DNA of 40,000 nucleotides, from assembly GCA_905221605.1 (NCBI GenBank), contig CAJNDS010002313.1:1-40000 (forward strand). The letters are read 5' to 3'. This stretch comes from Symbiodinium natans. Lineage: Eukaryota > Sar > Dinophyceae > Suessiales > Symbiodiniaceae. Below, piece by piece: positions 16,503 to 26,860 of this stretch. The notes beneath the pieces were generated by a model. That model had not been told where the DNA came from, did no database searches, and saw only the letters and a list, made by a program, of their open reading frames with translations. The translations under genes and the position numbers were made by a program. Numbering within the stretch: position 1 is the first letter of the stretch; the number at the start of each line of letters is the position of its first letter.

Positions 16503-16731
16503 AGCTAAGCTCGGAAACTTCTTCTTGGATACTCTTCAGCAGATCCTCTCCACCTTTCTCAAGGTCACCCAAACTCTCAAATACCACCGGTTCATATCCG
16601 ATGTTCGCGGCAGCGCAACGATCTCCAAGTCCCCTCGAATTACGCTTATATTGTGAATTGCGCTTGGCACTTGCTAGGACCTCTCGGGCGGCTTCATGAA
16701 GGGTGGTGTGTTGGAACGGCGAAGTTATCAT
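16408..16731 (-). pseudogene. Endonuclease-like tail of a retroelement, remnant copy B
   Basis: The minus-strand frame has ITSPFQ, then NIGYEPVVFESLGDLEKG and EDLLKSI, matching the SPF / IGFEP / GGL series of the other two copies. Similarity ends near 16497, where copy A begins in another frame, so B and A are joined head-to-tail. The two differ enough to be different subfamilies rather than a recent duplication. Confidence 0.65.
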
Positions 16732-16769
16732 ATTATAAAATACATTTTTCTTTCGAATTCAATTCGGTT

Positions 16770-17045
16770 TGTTCATCTCATCTCATTTCAATGAAATGAT
16801 TCCATCTGGATATTCTTCAATTAATAATTAATCTCGTCTTCATTTCGTCGCCACGGCTCCGCCAATGTTTTCTCTTCATTTCGTCTTCAAATTCATTTCG
16901 GCTTCATTTCATTGTAATGATACTGCCGGGAGGTATACAATATTCATTTCATTTCTATTTCGTTGTCAGAATTTCGCTTACAAATTCTTCCATTCAATTC
17001 GCTTTCGTTTCGTTTCGTTAAAATGATTGCGTCTGGGATGTCTTT
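16770..17045 (-). repeat. ~50 bp satellite block, minus orientation
   Basis: Units with TTCATTTCGTCTTCATTTC and ATGATTCCATCTGG, the reverse complement of the GAAATGAAGACGAAATGAA core. Strongly degenerate. Confidence 0.8.
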
Positions 17046-17329
17046 TATTGATTTCGACGAATGTATAGAAGAATTTTGAGGTGGATTTCTGTCAACGAAA
17101 AGCGACATGAACGCAATACAATCTTGAAGGAATCGTGGCAACGATTTGAAGACGAAGTAGATGAAAGAAACCCCAGGTGGATTTCTGGGAACGAAATTGA
17201 GACGAAATGAATATCTCTCCCGACGGTATCCTTTCAATGAAAACGATATGAATCTAAACTAATCATTGTTGTAGCATTGATCAAACAGCTCGCCCTACTC
17301 TTGAGCTCGAAAATTTTGATTATCAATGT

Positions 17330-17775
17330 GAATCTCTCACGAATTTCGATATCAAAAATCTTCCTTTGTTGAATTTGTTCGGTGAGAACCGTTTAGTCAA
17401 TTGAGATTAGTGCCGCTCTCGAAGGGATTTGGCAAAGGGGGGGAGGGGGGGGGGCACGAAACACAAAATGTAATTATTTATCTTCCCATTTTCGGAAATA
17501 TGTGAAAACCCCGAGAGGTCAGGTGGTGCCCAATTCCGATCTGTTTTCTCAATATAATGATATTTTAAACTGGGGTTCTGCCTGGAATTTTTTTGCTAGG
17601 ATTCTATGGGGGATAGGGATGTGAGGGAAGGTCTGCCCATGATCAATCGTACCTCCGTGACCTCCTTGCAAGCCCTACGAAAATTTGTTCAATTCTGTCA
17701 AGTTTGAAGAAATTGAGATATGTATCCCTTCGTATAATGGAAGAGTGATCATTACAATGAAATGAAGACGAGATA
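17330..17775 (+). repeat. Dispersed repeat copy 1 (~445 bp)
   Basis: It contains the shared landmarks CTCTCGAAGGGATTTGGCAA, a GTGAATCTC/CTTCCTT-TTGAATTTG block, GCTAGGATTCTATGGGG, and at its right end GAGATATGTATCCCTTCG. It carries a G run near 17440. It passes directly into the satellite at 17760. Confidence 0.8.
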
Positions 17776-18075
17776 TACAATACATTGTCGAACGGAAATG
17801 CAGAAGAAATGAATGAACCATTTTTACAACGAAATGAAGACGAAATTCATTGAAGAAATAATAGATGGAATCATGACAACGACATGAAGACGAATGAATA
17901 TAATTTCCAGGCAGAATAATGATAACTAAATGAAAATGAAATGTACCCAGAAGCTCTGGGCAGAACCATTTCATTTCATTCTAATGATTCCATCTGGGAT
18001 TTCTTCAATTATTTTCGTCTTCATTTCGTCATAAGCAAACCTGCCATTCATTTCATCTTCATTTTGATATTATGG
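17760..18075. repeat. ~50 bp satellite, plus block then minus block
   Basis: Plus-orientation units to about 17955, then an orientation switch at about 17960 into ATTCTAATGATTCCATCTGG-type units to 18070. The switch makes an inverted repeat. Confidence 0.8.
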
Positions 18076-18178
18076 TTCCGCCCACCCGCTCCGAGGGGTT
18101 TTGGGCTGTCACGGTCTCGTCCGCTTCAAGAGGTGTTGGGTTGTCATGGTCTCGTCCGCTCCTAGGGGATTTGGGTTG
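18076..18178 (+). repeat. 35 bp tandem repeat, three copies
   Basis: Units built on TCCGAGGGGTTTTGGGCTGT and CACGGTCTCGTCCGC, with the second and third copies diverged. It is more GC-rich than its surroundings. Confidence 0.85.
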
Positions 18179-18312
18179 TCCCTTCCTCCCTCCCTCCCAC
18201 TCCTCCCCTCCCCCCCCTCCCCCCCTCTTACCCACCCCTCCTCCCACCCCTCCCACCCCTCCCAGCCCTCCCACCCACCCCTCCCACCCCTCCTCCCACC
18301 CCTCCCACCCCA
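18179..18312 (+). repeat. Polypyrimidine CCCACCCCTCC tract
   Basis: About 130 bp almost purely C and T on this strand with irregular CCCACCCCTCC units. It could adopt triplex-type structure and gives Pro-rich spurious frames. Confidence 0.93.
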
Positions 18313-19079
18313 AGATCATAGACGATCCGATCATCGATCCGATTCGACACCGGTATTTACGATAGATTGGCGAGGCAGATAATATATATAAGCATCCGAT
18401 GGGGACGATCATGACAATACTCCAATAAAGCTTATAATTGTCGACTTGGCATAGAACGACACCAATCTTGAATCTGATTTGATTAAATAGATTCAGGATT
18501 GCCGAACGATATTCATTAAAAATCTATCTTTTTCTCCATCTTAATTTGAAATATAGAAAGCTAGAGTACGAATTAAATATCTTCGGAGGGGAGGTCTAAG
18601 AAGGAACAAATAATGAATTGTTTATGGATTCAGGTTTTTCATGGTGATATTATGATTTATTTGGTTGTCCCTCCCCGATTAATGTGTGGAAGTGGTTATT
18701 ATATTCAATCTGGGTTGCCGGCGGAATTATGAGGTGTTGCTTCTTCCCCAATTGTTGGGGGGTTTGGAAATTGGCATTTCTTTTCGGTATATGGTTTCAA
18801 TCAGGATCGACCATTCGCGCGAGGTTGAGTTTCTATTGTAAGTCGTTTCTAGATATGAGTTACGACGATAGATCAAAAAGATTTGGATTTATAGAAAAAA
18901 TATCTTCTATCTATGGGGTTGAATCAATAAATCGGATGATAAATCTGAATATTTTATTATAAATATATGGCATATAATGATTTCTTGATTCGATTTCAGC
19001 TTGGGGTCTTTTGCCATTCGATGATCCTTCCTCCCTACCCCAACCCCATTCCACATGACTTTTTCATACCGAAAGTAAG

Positions 19080-19450
19080 ACGACATGAACGCCATAAAAT
19101 TCCGAAGATATCAAACTTATTGCGAAATGAAGATGAAAAACCTTCAAGATGAAATGACAGGAAGAATTCGGTGGAACCATTGTGATGAAATGAAGATGAA
19201 TTTAATGAAAGAAATTGTGGATGAAATCATTCTAATGAAATGAAGACGAACGAATGGAAGAAACTCAAGATGAAATTCTATCAATGAAAATAAAACGAAA
19301 TGAATGGAACTCATTCAGACGATATCATTGAAATAAAACGAAGACGAAATGAATTTGAAGATGAAAGAAAACGATAGATCTGATGGAACCATTTCGATGA
19401 AACGAAAACGAAATCAATAGAAGAAATCCCAGATGGAATTATTATAATGC
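19080..19450 (+). repeat. ~50 bp satellite block, plus orientation
   Basis: Repeated GAAATGAAGATGAA / ATGAAATGAAGACGAA cores separated by GGAAGAAATCCCAGATGGAA-like linkers. Confidence 0.85.
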
Positions 19451-19474
19451 AATGATTCCAAATTCTTTGTCAAA

Positions 19475-19857
19475 GGGTATATGTCAAAAATCTCCCTTAT
19501 TGAATTTGTAAGGCATGTCCCGAAAAATTCATTGCGTACGTCTCAAAATTCTTCCTTCTTTAATGATTTCGAGATATGATCAGCGCCGCTCTCGGAGGGA
19601 TTTGGCAGCAAAAGGGGCGTAGTGCCCACGATACGTGATGATGTATATTCCCATCCTCGGAAATGTGCGAAAAACATCCTCAAATCTAGGGGCCAATCGT
19701 ATTCCCATAAATCGTATTTCCATGATCTCCGTTCATATCTTGAATGAAATTCATTTCTATCATATTTGAAGAAAATGAGATATATATCTCTTCGTGCAGG
19801 GGCCGGAATTCCGGCAGCGGACAATGGAAGAGCGATCATTGCAACGAAATGAAGACG
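19475..19857 (+). repeat. Dispersed repeat copy 2
   Basis: Carries CTCAAAATTCTTCCTTCTTT, GCCGCTCTCGGAGGGATTTG, GTGCCCACGATACGTG and GAGATATATATCTCTTCGTG in the same order as copy 1. A ~29 bp GC-rich insert (GGGGCCGGAATTCCGGCAGC) near 19798-19826 is absent from copy 1. Confidence 0.82.
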
Positions 19858-20680
19858 AAACGTATACAAAATGAAGATGATATGAATGGACATGGAGCTT
19901 TTTTACGACAAAATATAGACGAAATGAATGGAAAGAATCCCAGATCAATTCATTGCAATGAAATGAAGACGAAATGAATGGAAGAAAATCCAGGCGTCTT
20001 TCTAGCAATGAAATGAAGACGAAATGGATACAAGAAATTCTCGGCGATATCATGATAGTCCAATACAGACGAAGAGAATAGAAGAAATCCCAAATCAGAT
20101 GGATTGCTACCAACGAAAATAAGACGAAATGAATTCATTGAATGGAAATTTATTGCATTTCAGGCGATATCATGATAACAAATGAAGACGATATGAATCT
20201 GAAAATGAAATCAATGGAAAAATAGATGGAAATATTCCGATGAAATGAAGAGGATATTCATGAAAGAAATCCCAGATGTAGTATCATGAAATGAAGGCGA
20301 AATGAATGGAAAAATTTTCAGGGGGAATTCTGCCAATGAAATGAAGACGAAACGAATATAAAAGAGTATCGACGACATATTTTCTATGAAATGAAGATGA
20401 ATTGAATGGAAAAATCTGGTGGAATCATTGCGACGAAATGAAGCTGAAATTATTAAAAGAAATTATAGATGGAATCATTATAATGAAATTAAGATGAGAT
20501 GAATGGATATATTTCCAAATGGAATCATTATAGCGAAATTAAGACGCTATGAATAGAAGAAATCTTAGATGGACTTCTGGAAATGAAAATAAGCGAAATG
20601 AATACATGTCGGCGGTATCATTACAACGAAATGAAGACGAAATGAATTTAAATCAAATATTATTACGTCATTCTTGGATT
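19840..20680 (+). repeat. ~50 bp satellite, longest block
   Basis: About sixteen degenerate units. Three consecutive ones near 19955-20110 are spaced 50, 50 and 55 bp. Core GAAATGAAGACGAAATGAA; linkers vary. Confidence 0.88.
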
Positions 20681-20689
20681 CGGAAAATG

Positions 20690-20999
20690 TCGATTATCAG
20701 AGCGTACGTCTCAAAAATCTCTCTTATTGAGTTTGTTGAGCTTATCCCGAAAAATTCAATCCGTACGTCTCAAATTTCTTCCTTCTTGGTTGAATTTAAA
20801 GTGGGATAAGTGTGGCGTAGTATCCACGATACGTGGAAATATATAAAATTCCCATAGATTTCAGGCGGCGACCAGCCAATTCCACTTTAAGAATTCACTA
20901 GTAATTCGAATTGGCATTGTGGATCCCATTGATCTATAAGTCGTATGTATATATCTAATAAGTGGTCCCTGAAATCCTTTTGCTAGGATTCGATGGGGA
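20690..20999 (+). repeat. Dispersed repeat copy 3
   Basis: Shares CGTACGTCTCAAAAATCTC, CCGAAAAATTCAATCCGTAC, ATCCACGATACGTGG and GCTAGGATTCGATGGGG with the other copies. Confidence 0.8.
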
Positions 21000-21480
21000 A
21001 TTCTGGCAATGAGATGAAGATGAAATGATTATCTGAGTGAAATGAACGGAAAAATCTGAAGAAATCAATACGACAAAATGAATAGTTTAATGGAATAAAT
21101 GTCGGAATCATTGTAATGGAATGAAGATGAAATCAATGGAAGAGATTGCAGATGGAATTCTGGCAACCAAACGAAAATGATATGAATTGACGAAATTCCC
21201 TCCCGATAAACCGAAATGAGATCAAGACGACATGAATCTGATGACGATATAAATGGAAAAAATCTTCGGGTCCATTACGACGAAATGAAGACGAAACATA
21301 GCAATCATATGAATAATCTTGCAACGGATTGACGAGAAAATGAATGGATATAATCCCAGATGCTATCAGTATAACGAAATATGAAGATAAATTGAATAAG
21401 AGAAATTCTAGACGTAATGCAGGCCACGAAAGAATGCAATGATTATATTAAATTGTCGATGATAGTAATATGACGAAATG
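21000..21480 (+). repeat. ~50 bp satellite block, plus orientation
   Basis: Degenerate units with GAAATGAAGACGAAAC and GAATGAAGATGAAATC. Confidence 0.8.
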
Positions 21481-21519
21481 ATATGCCAAAAATCATTTTT
21501 GTATTGATGAAATAGCTCG

Positions 21520-21760
21520 CGCCACTTTTTCCATTCTCAAATTATATATCTCAAAAACCTTCCTTCCTTATTGAATTTGCTGGATATATTCCGACAAATT
21601 CAAAGTATACGCCTTAAAATTCTTCCTTCTTTATTGAATTTGCTCTGCGATATTTGTTTGATCAAATATGATTAGTGTCGCTCTCGAAGGGATTTGCCAA
21701 TAGTACTGATTATTTATCTATGATATATGATAATATATATTCCCATCCTCATTGCAAAAT
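21520..21760 (+). repeat. Dispersed repeat copy 4
   Basis: Contains TTAAAATTCTTCCTTCTTTA and GTGTCGCTCTCGAAGGGATT, as in copies 1 and 2, and ends in ATTCCCATCCTC. Diverged and AT-richer. Confidence 0.8.
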
Positions 21761-21764
21761 ATTA

Positions 21765-21890
21765 ATGAAAGAATGGAAGATGAGATGAATAGAATAATTT
21801 CTAGATGGACTTCTGGCAATGAAATGGAGACGAAAAATTTTAATAATTTTCGGATTGATTACAAATAATGAAGGCGAAATGAATGGAAAA
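21765..21890 (+). repeat. Short ~50 bp satellite block
   Basis: Two or three degenerate plus-orientation units. Confidence 0.7.
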
Positions 21891-22544
21891 TTGTCGTGTT
21901 TTTGAAATGAATATCCCTTTGTTACGAAATCCAATGGATTGGTCCCTACAAAACAAAATCTTCTTAGAGAGTCAATATATATAAGCCAACGAACGTCAAA
22001 AAAAAACGTATCTACAAAGGAATAACCATGAATGAAGAGACCCTCATTATAAGACAATTTAATATAAAGCCAACGAGGTGAGACCAAATAAAAAAAGAAC
22101 TTATCGGTGCCGATCACTCAACTGCCCGACACCCATAGCAATATTGTGCCACATCTAGATATTAATCGAAATATGGATGGACCATAAGGTAAAGAATCTC
22201 CAGCTTCTAAATTGTCCAACACGTCCATAGAGAATCCCCTCAATATACCTTCTTGCGTTTAGGTTGGCAAGTGAAGTGAGAATACATTCTGAATGATCAG
22301 AAAAGAATTGTGGGCAAAGGATTGATTTAGGCATATAGATTCGGGTCGAATTGAATGGGACAAGAAGTTCCCTGCCCGAAGAGAAAAAAACATTTGAAAT
22401 CTAATTCGAATCTGGAGAGTTTATTCTGAGATTTATGATAGAAGAATGGAAACGATATTATCGAAATATACTATATTGGGGATCAAATATCTGGAAATTA
22501 AATCCATTCTGATAATATATAAATTATATAGAGATGATTCTATT

Positions 22545-22990
22545 TAGAATTATTTCTATTCATTTCATTTCGTGAAAATGGTCCTATCTGAGATTCCTTC
22601 TTTGAATTTCTTTTTTTATGAGATTCGTTCTATTAATAATATTTTCATTTCGGCGCAAGATATATCTTTTCATTCCTTTTCATTTTTTAAAATGAATCCA
22701 TTAGGAAATTTATGAAGGATGATAAGGAGACTATATTTATTATGGATAGAATATTTCAATTATGAATAAATCAGTTTTAATTTAAGAATATATTCTTTTT
22801 ATAGAATCTGGATAAAAATATAGCAGACCAATTTTTTGATATATATATATATATGATTTATAGATTAATGATAATTATAATTTTGTCGATTATTAGATTA
22901 TTAAACTCTCTTCATTTTTCATTCATTGCGATGATATCATTGGCATACATTTCGTTCGATTGGAAAATAATTTATTTCGATCTCTTCATT
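22545..22990 (-). repeat. Decayed satellite units, minus orientation, with an (AT)n run
   Basis: TTCATTTCGTGAAAATGGTC and TTCATTTTTTAAAATGA-like units at 22555-22695 and 22900-22990. A short ATATATAT run lies near 22838-22854. Confidence 0.65.
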
Positions 22991-23603
22991 TTATCTTATT
23001 GTCCATGAAATGAACGAAGGAGCCCTGTCATCGGTACAAACGATTTCTTCATCCAAAAAACTCAATAAAGATAAAAAGATTTCATTTTGTTCATTTCTGA
23101 AGCCTTTTTTTTCGATTCTAAATAAATAGACATACATATAAATATCCGAGATATCGATACGAGCGGTATCTACGCCCAAAAACACCAATTAATCAGGCGA
23201 CTTCTTCACCCAAACATATCAACTAATAATCTTCAAAGAATCCAAAAAGAAATATCGTCGTTCCAGAGGATTTATGTCTCGGAGATATCAGATAGATTAA
23301 AATAGATTCCTTATAAATAAGATCCCAATATAATCTCGAGGGAAAAGATCCATCCCCCATCAATCCGAATTACGAGAACACGAGGAATATCATCAGAAAA
23401 GAGAATAAAGGAGGTTCATCCAGAAGACCATACCACTCCTTTATTTGGAAGATAATATTTATCGACTCACCGAAACATAAACGCGATATCAACCATACAA
23501 GGTCATCTTTTCCTGGCCTCCTTTTTGAAATTATGAAAAAAATCAATCTAATCAAATCCCTTCGAGAAACCCTACTCATTTCTGCATTTCGGATGTAGTA
23601 TCG

Positions 23604-23930
23604 GTGATATCCGAAGTATTGGGGAGAGGGATGACGGCGGAATCTGCCGGGACCCTGGGGCATCGCAGGAATGGTACTGTCCTGTTTCAAGATACGCTCA
23701 TAGTCGAGGAAGGGGACCGGCTTGGACGTCTAGGGAAGCTCTGCGAGCTCACGTTGACCTGCACTGTTTGGGGGAGCTGCAGGGCCGGCCTGATGAAGTG
23801 GCTGCGTGAACATGCACTCACTTGTTGTAAGGTATGTGGCAAGACAATTAGTTCTCGCAATGCCTCCGGCATTCATCCCAGTTGTTGGCCCCAAACTCGT
23901 AGAGGTGCTGATGAATTTGGGCAGAATCGT
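23604..23930 (+). CDS. N-terminal zinc-finger region of the retroelement
   Basis: The frame is open from just before 23604; the first possible start there is not ATG, so the true start is unclear. A zinc finger of form Cys-x2-Cys-x12-His-x3-Cys is visible in CCKVCGKTISS followed by GIHPSC, preceded by LREHALT. N-terminal zinc fingers in this class of element bind nucleic acid at the target. Past about residue 105 this frame loses sense. The conserved continuation (PSLQEIFTTPIF) is in another frame that opens at 23915, so a small indel lies between about 23905 and 23930. Confidence 0.68.
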
Positions 23931-25306
23931 TCGTTCCTACTGATTTACCATCGCTTCAAGAAATTTTCACCACTCCCATTTTCACTAAGGATCATTTGGC
24001 CGCCGAGCTTTGGCCCGTTGTGCGCATTGAGTATCTGAAGCTCGTTTGCGAGGTAGTCGTTGCTGACCGCAGGGACGCGTGGGATCCTTTCCCTAAGTCG
24101 GTAGGAGGTCTGGAGGTTGGCGAGGATTGTCCTTCCAAACAGCGGGCTCGCCGAGCATGGTTGGAACTTTTGATGTTCCCGAAAAGTGTTCTCCGTCAAA
24201 ACAAAAGAGGGCAGAGGCGAGGCCAAGCTCAAGCTCTTGCTTTCACGAAGGCACTTATCGCGCGGTGGAGTCTTGGCGAACGGCGGGGACTATGGGATGA
24301 AGCTGTCATGGTCTCGCAATCACGTTCGGCTAAGCGGAGAGGTCTCGGGTCGCAAGAGCGGACCGAGGCAGAGGTTCGTCGCTTGGTGGCTTTGGATCGC
24401 CCAGGGCAAGCTATTAAGCGCCTAGTCTCGCCCAGACTTGCGGAGAACAATGAACACGTTCGTCACAAATTGCTTGCTAAATTCCCCTCGAATCCCTCAA
24501 GCCCGTTAGTGCGCACCGCGCTTGCGCCGACTCCTGATATTCCCCTCCCAACCCTGCTGAAAGCCCTTCATTCGTTCCCAGTTGGGTCCGGTCCAGGCCC
24601 AGATGGTCTGCGTGCTGACTTCTTGAAGGGAGTTGTCGGACACTCGGTTGATTCGGAGGGGCTCGGTGTTTTGAAGCTCTTCATCCAAATGTTGGCTGAC
24701 GCCGATGTTTCTGATGCTCTTCAGCCTTTGGCAGGGGGTACCTTGGTTGGTGTTGGAAAGATGGACAAAAATGGGCATCCGATCCCTCTGATCGGGATGC
24801 GCGCCCCATTGTTATGGGGCAGGTGTTCCATAAACTTGCCTTCAAGTGTACCCTTTAATCATGATTCTACGGAGATTCGTGAGCGCTTGTTGCCCCATCA
24901 GCTTGTTGTGGCGGTCGCGGGCGGCGCGGAGGGTTTGATTCATGCGGCACGACAATGGATCGCGATTCATAGGCAAGAGGAAGATATGGTTCTTCTTCAA
25001 AAAGATGTGAAGAACGCCTTTAACACGGTGTTGTCGGAAGAATTCTTATATGATTGCCGCCGCTTCGCTCCGGCTTCGGCCCGCCTCGCGGAATATTGTA
25101 ATGCCTCCGAGTCGAATCTCGTGTATGATGGGACCGTCTATAGGAGTAGTCGGGGACAACAAGGATGCCCAATGATGATGGTTCTTTTCTGTTTGACCCG
25201 TAAGAGACATGCTGAGGAAGCTGCCGCCCTATGTGGTGTTGTTCCCCCCTTTCGGCCTGAATACGCGGACGATGGATTCAGTGGAAGTCGGGTTCAGAGG
25301 TCTTGA
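23915..25306 (+). CDS. Reverse transcriptase of the second retroelement
   Basis: The frame opens at 23915 (PSLQEIFTTPIF near 23950) and contains GSGPGPDGLRADFLK (24584-24628), a P-HQ-VVAVAGGAEGLIHAAR block (24895-24950), motif A KDVKNAFNTV with Asp near 25004, motif B GQQGCPM near 25154-25174, and motif C YADD at 25262-25273. The catalytic triad Asp, Asp, Asp is present. Motif B has Cys where many relatives have Asp, as in L1-type enzymes. The frame ends at 25306, shortly after YADD, and the conserved downstream part resumes in the next frame. It would copy element RNA at a nicked target; this copy is not functional as it stands. Confidence 0.85.
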   Translation: MWAESFVPTDLPSLQEIFTTPIFTKDHLAAELWPVVRIEYLKLVCEVVVADRRDAWDPFPKSVGGLEVGEDCPSKQRARRAWLELLMFPKSVLRQNKRGQRRGQAQALAFTKALIARWSLGERRGLWDEAVMVSQSRSAKRRGLGSQERTEAEVRRLVALDRPGQAIKRLVSPRLAENNEHVRHKLLAKFPSNPSSPLVRTALAPTPDIPLPTLLKALHSFPVGSGPGPDGLRADFLKGVVGHSVDSEGLGVLKLFIQMLADADVSDALQPLAGGTLVGVGKMDKNGHPIPLIGMRAPLLWGRCSINLPSSVPFNHDSTEIRERLLPHQLVVAVAGGAEGLIHAARQWIAIHRQEEDMVLLQKDVKNAFNTVLSEEFLYDCRRFAPASARLAEYCNASESNLVYDGTVYRSSRGQQGCPMMMVLFCLTRKRHAEEAAALCGVVPPFRPEYADDGFSGSRVQRS

Positions 25307-26271
25307 AACACGTCCAGGCTGAAGTTCAATTAGCCCGGAAATTTGGGGTGAGTTACGATTTCTCCCAATGTAAGCCATATCTCTTGGAGGGGGAGGGATT
25401 CCGGGGGGATGTCTCGGCCTTCCAGGCGTTGGGGGTGCAGATAGTTGCGGGAGCTGATATTCAAATGTTGAAAACGCCCGTCTACGGACAGCAGGAGTTC
25501 ATGCATGAATTCTGCGAAGTGCGGCGTTCGCAGTATGAACAGATATTCCGAGATTTGGAAAGTTTGGAATGTAAGCATGTGGCGTTTCACTTGATGCAAC
25601 AATGTTGTGGATATTGTCAGCTTCAATTCTTGGCACGTACCGCCCCACGTACGTTTTTAACTCCGTTGTTCGATTGGTACGAGGATCGGTTCAAACAGGC
25701 TATCGAAGTTCTCGTGGATCAACCACTTTCCGAACAAACATGGCGTCAAGTTGGTTTCCCTCCTGACCGGGGCGGGCTAGGGTTGGTGGCGGACAAGTTC
25801 GCAGTCGGACAGGACTTTTGTTCCAGAGCTGATATCTCCTATGTAGCAGCTATTCGTTGTACACGCAACCTCTGTGAGGCTTTGATCTCACGTCCAGGAG
25901 ACCATTCTATCTTGGGATTGGCGCCGGCTATACAACGTCTGGAGTCGCTATTTCCAGCATGGGGTCCTTGCTTGAGAGATGACACCAGTAAGCTTCGACA
26001 AAAGGATTTGCTCAAGGAAGCCGTTGCGGTTGCCCATAGCGACTTCCTACGACAACTCGGTGAACGGGATCGGTCGAGAGTTGAGAGTTATTCGGGAGCT
26101 TGGGCCGATGGGTGGATTCGAGCTATTCCCAGTCAAGCATTTGATACACACTTGCCCAATGTTGCATTTCATGATGTCTTTTCTATGCGACTTGGCTTGT
26201 CAATATTTGATGTTGATGAGGAATGTCGAATGTGTCCCCAAAGTAGTGATACCTTCCGTCATCATTGCTAG
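25280..26271 (+). CDS. Thumb/linker region of the second retroelement, ends in a nonsense codon
   Basis: It begins in meaning near 25290 (GSEVLKHVQAEVQLARK) and has no ATG of its own. It contains FPPDRGGLGLVADKFA near 25760-25806, a block typical of the region after the fingers/palm in these elements, and ADGWIRAIPSQAF. It ends with the first half of a CCHC knuckle (ECRMCPQSSDTFRHHC) at a TAG at 26269-26271. The same frame continues open right after the TAG, so this is a point nonsense mutation, not a natural end. Confidence 0.78.
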
Positions 26272-26850
26272 AGTTGTAATAATATGGTAGGAAAAACCAC
26301 TCTTCATAATCTCATCCGGGATGAAGTCTTTCGAGCCTTATGGGGTGGAGGATCGGGAGTCCGAAGAGAGCCAACTCACTTGTTGCCGGAGGATCCTGCA
26401 CGTAGACCGGCGGACATTCTGACGGTACCAACTCCATTATGTAGACAATCTGCTTGGAAGCATTTCGGTCGAATCGCCATGGATTTTGCAGTGGTATCAC
26501 CTTTCCGGCAAAGGGTCGACTCGCAGAAGGCAGCAGAACAACATGCCCAACACAAGCGCCAGGATCGAGCCACTTTGAGCCGCTGTAACGAGCAGGGAAT
26601 CGGTTTTGAACCAATTGTCTTCGATTATGCGGGAGGTCTGAATATCGAAGGGACTCAATTTATGGATTCTCTCTGCCGTGCCGTAGATGGGCCATTAGAA
26701 CGGCCTCTAGGGACCACAAAACTTCGGCTACGTGAACGTATTTCATTTGCACTGCAACGGCACTTGCATAGATGCATCCAACGTCGTCGCGAAGGCGAGC
26801 CAAAACTACCCCTCGAGTCCGAGTATTTCATTCCTGATATCCATTTTTGA
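26272..26850 (+). CDS. Restriction-like endonuclease-like C-terminal domain
   Basis: Same frame as the upstream segment, separated only by a TAG. An ATG at 26284 exists but is probably not a start. Just after the knuckle comes TTLHNLIRD, the position of the RHN motif in related elements. RRPADIL (26413-26433) and MDFAVVSPF (26479-26505) would be the acidic parts of a PD-(D/E)xK nuclease core, followed by HKRQ with a candidate Lys, then GIGFEPIVF and SLCRAVDG. The domain would nick the target DNA to prime reverse transcription. Two diverged copies of this region lie at 16.2-16.7 kb on the other strand. The family call is moderate and the active-site assignment is tentative. Confidence 0.65.
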   Translation, partial: SCNNMVGKTTLHNLIRDEVFRALWGGGSGVRREPTHLLPEDPARRPADILTVPTPLCRQSAWKHFGRIAMDFAVVSPFRQRVDSQKAAEQHAQHKRQDRATLSRCNEQGIGFEPIVFDYAGGLNIEGTQFMDSLCRAVDGPLERPLGTTKLRLRERISFALQRHLHRCIQRRREGEPKLPLESEYFIPDIHF

Positions 26851-26860
26851 TTGAAAACAT

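Larger units (their letters stand above)
23590..26860 (+). mobile_element. Non-LTR retroelement with endonuclease-like C-terminus, broken
   Basis: Domain order: N-terminal zinc finger, reverse transcriptase with YADD, a PPDRGGLGL block, a CCHC knuckle, then a region with RRPADIL and DFAVVSP. This order resembles R2/Utopia-type elements that use a restriction-like endonuclease; the subclass is inference. The copy has a frame change near 23905-23930, another just after YADD (25277-25297), and an in-frame TAG at 26269 inside the CCHC knuckle. The element is GC-richer than the island around it. No terminal poly(A) or target-site duplication was identified, so the edges are set by composition and reading frame. 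Confidence 0.82.

Noticed and set aside
18072-18382. Pro/Ser/His-rich frames on plus and Gly-rich frame on minus
   Set aside because: Produced by the CCCACCCCTCC pyrimidine tract.
23900-23935. Programmed -1 frameshift site between zinc finger and reverse transcriptase
   Set aside because: No slippery heptamer fits the frame, and the element carries another frame change and a nonsense codon, so decay is simpler.
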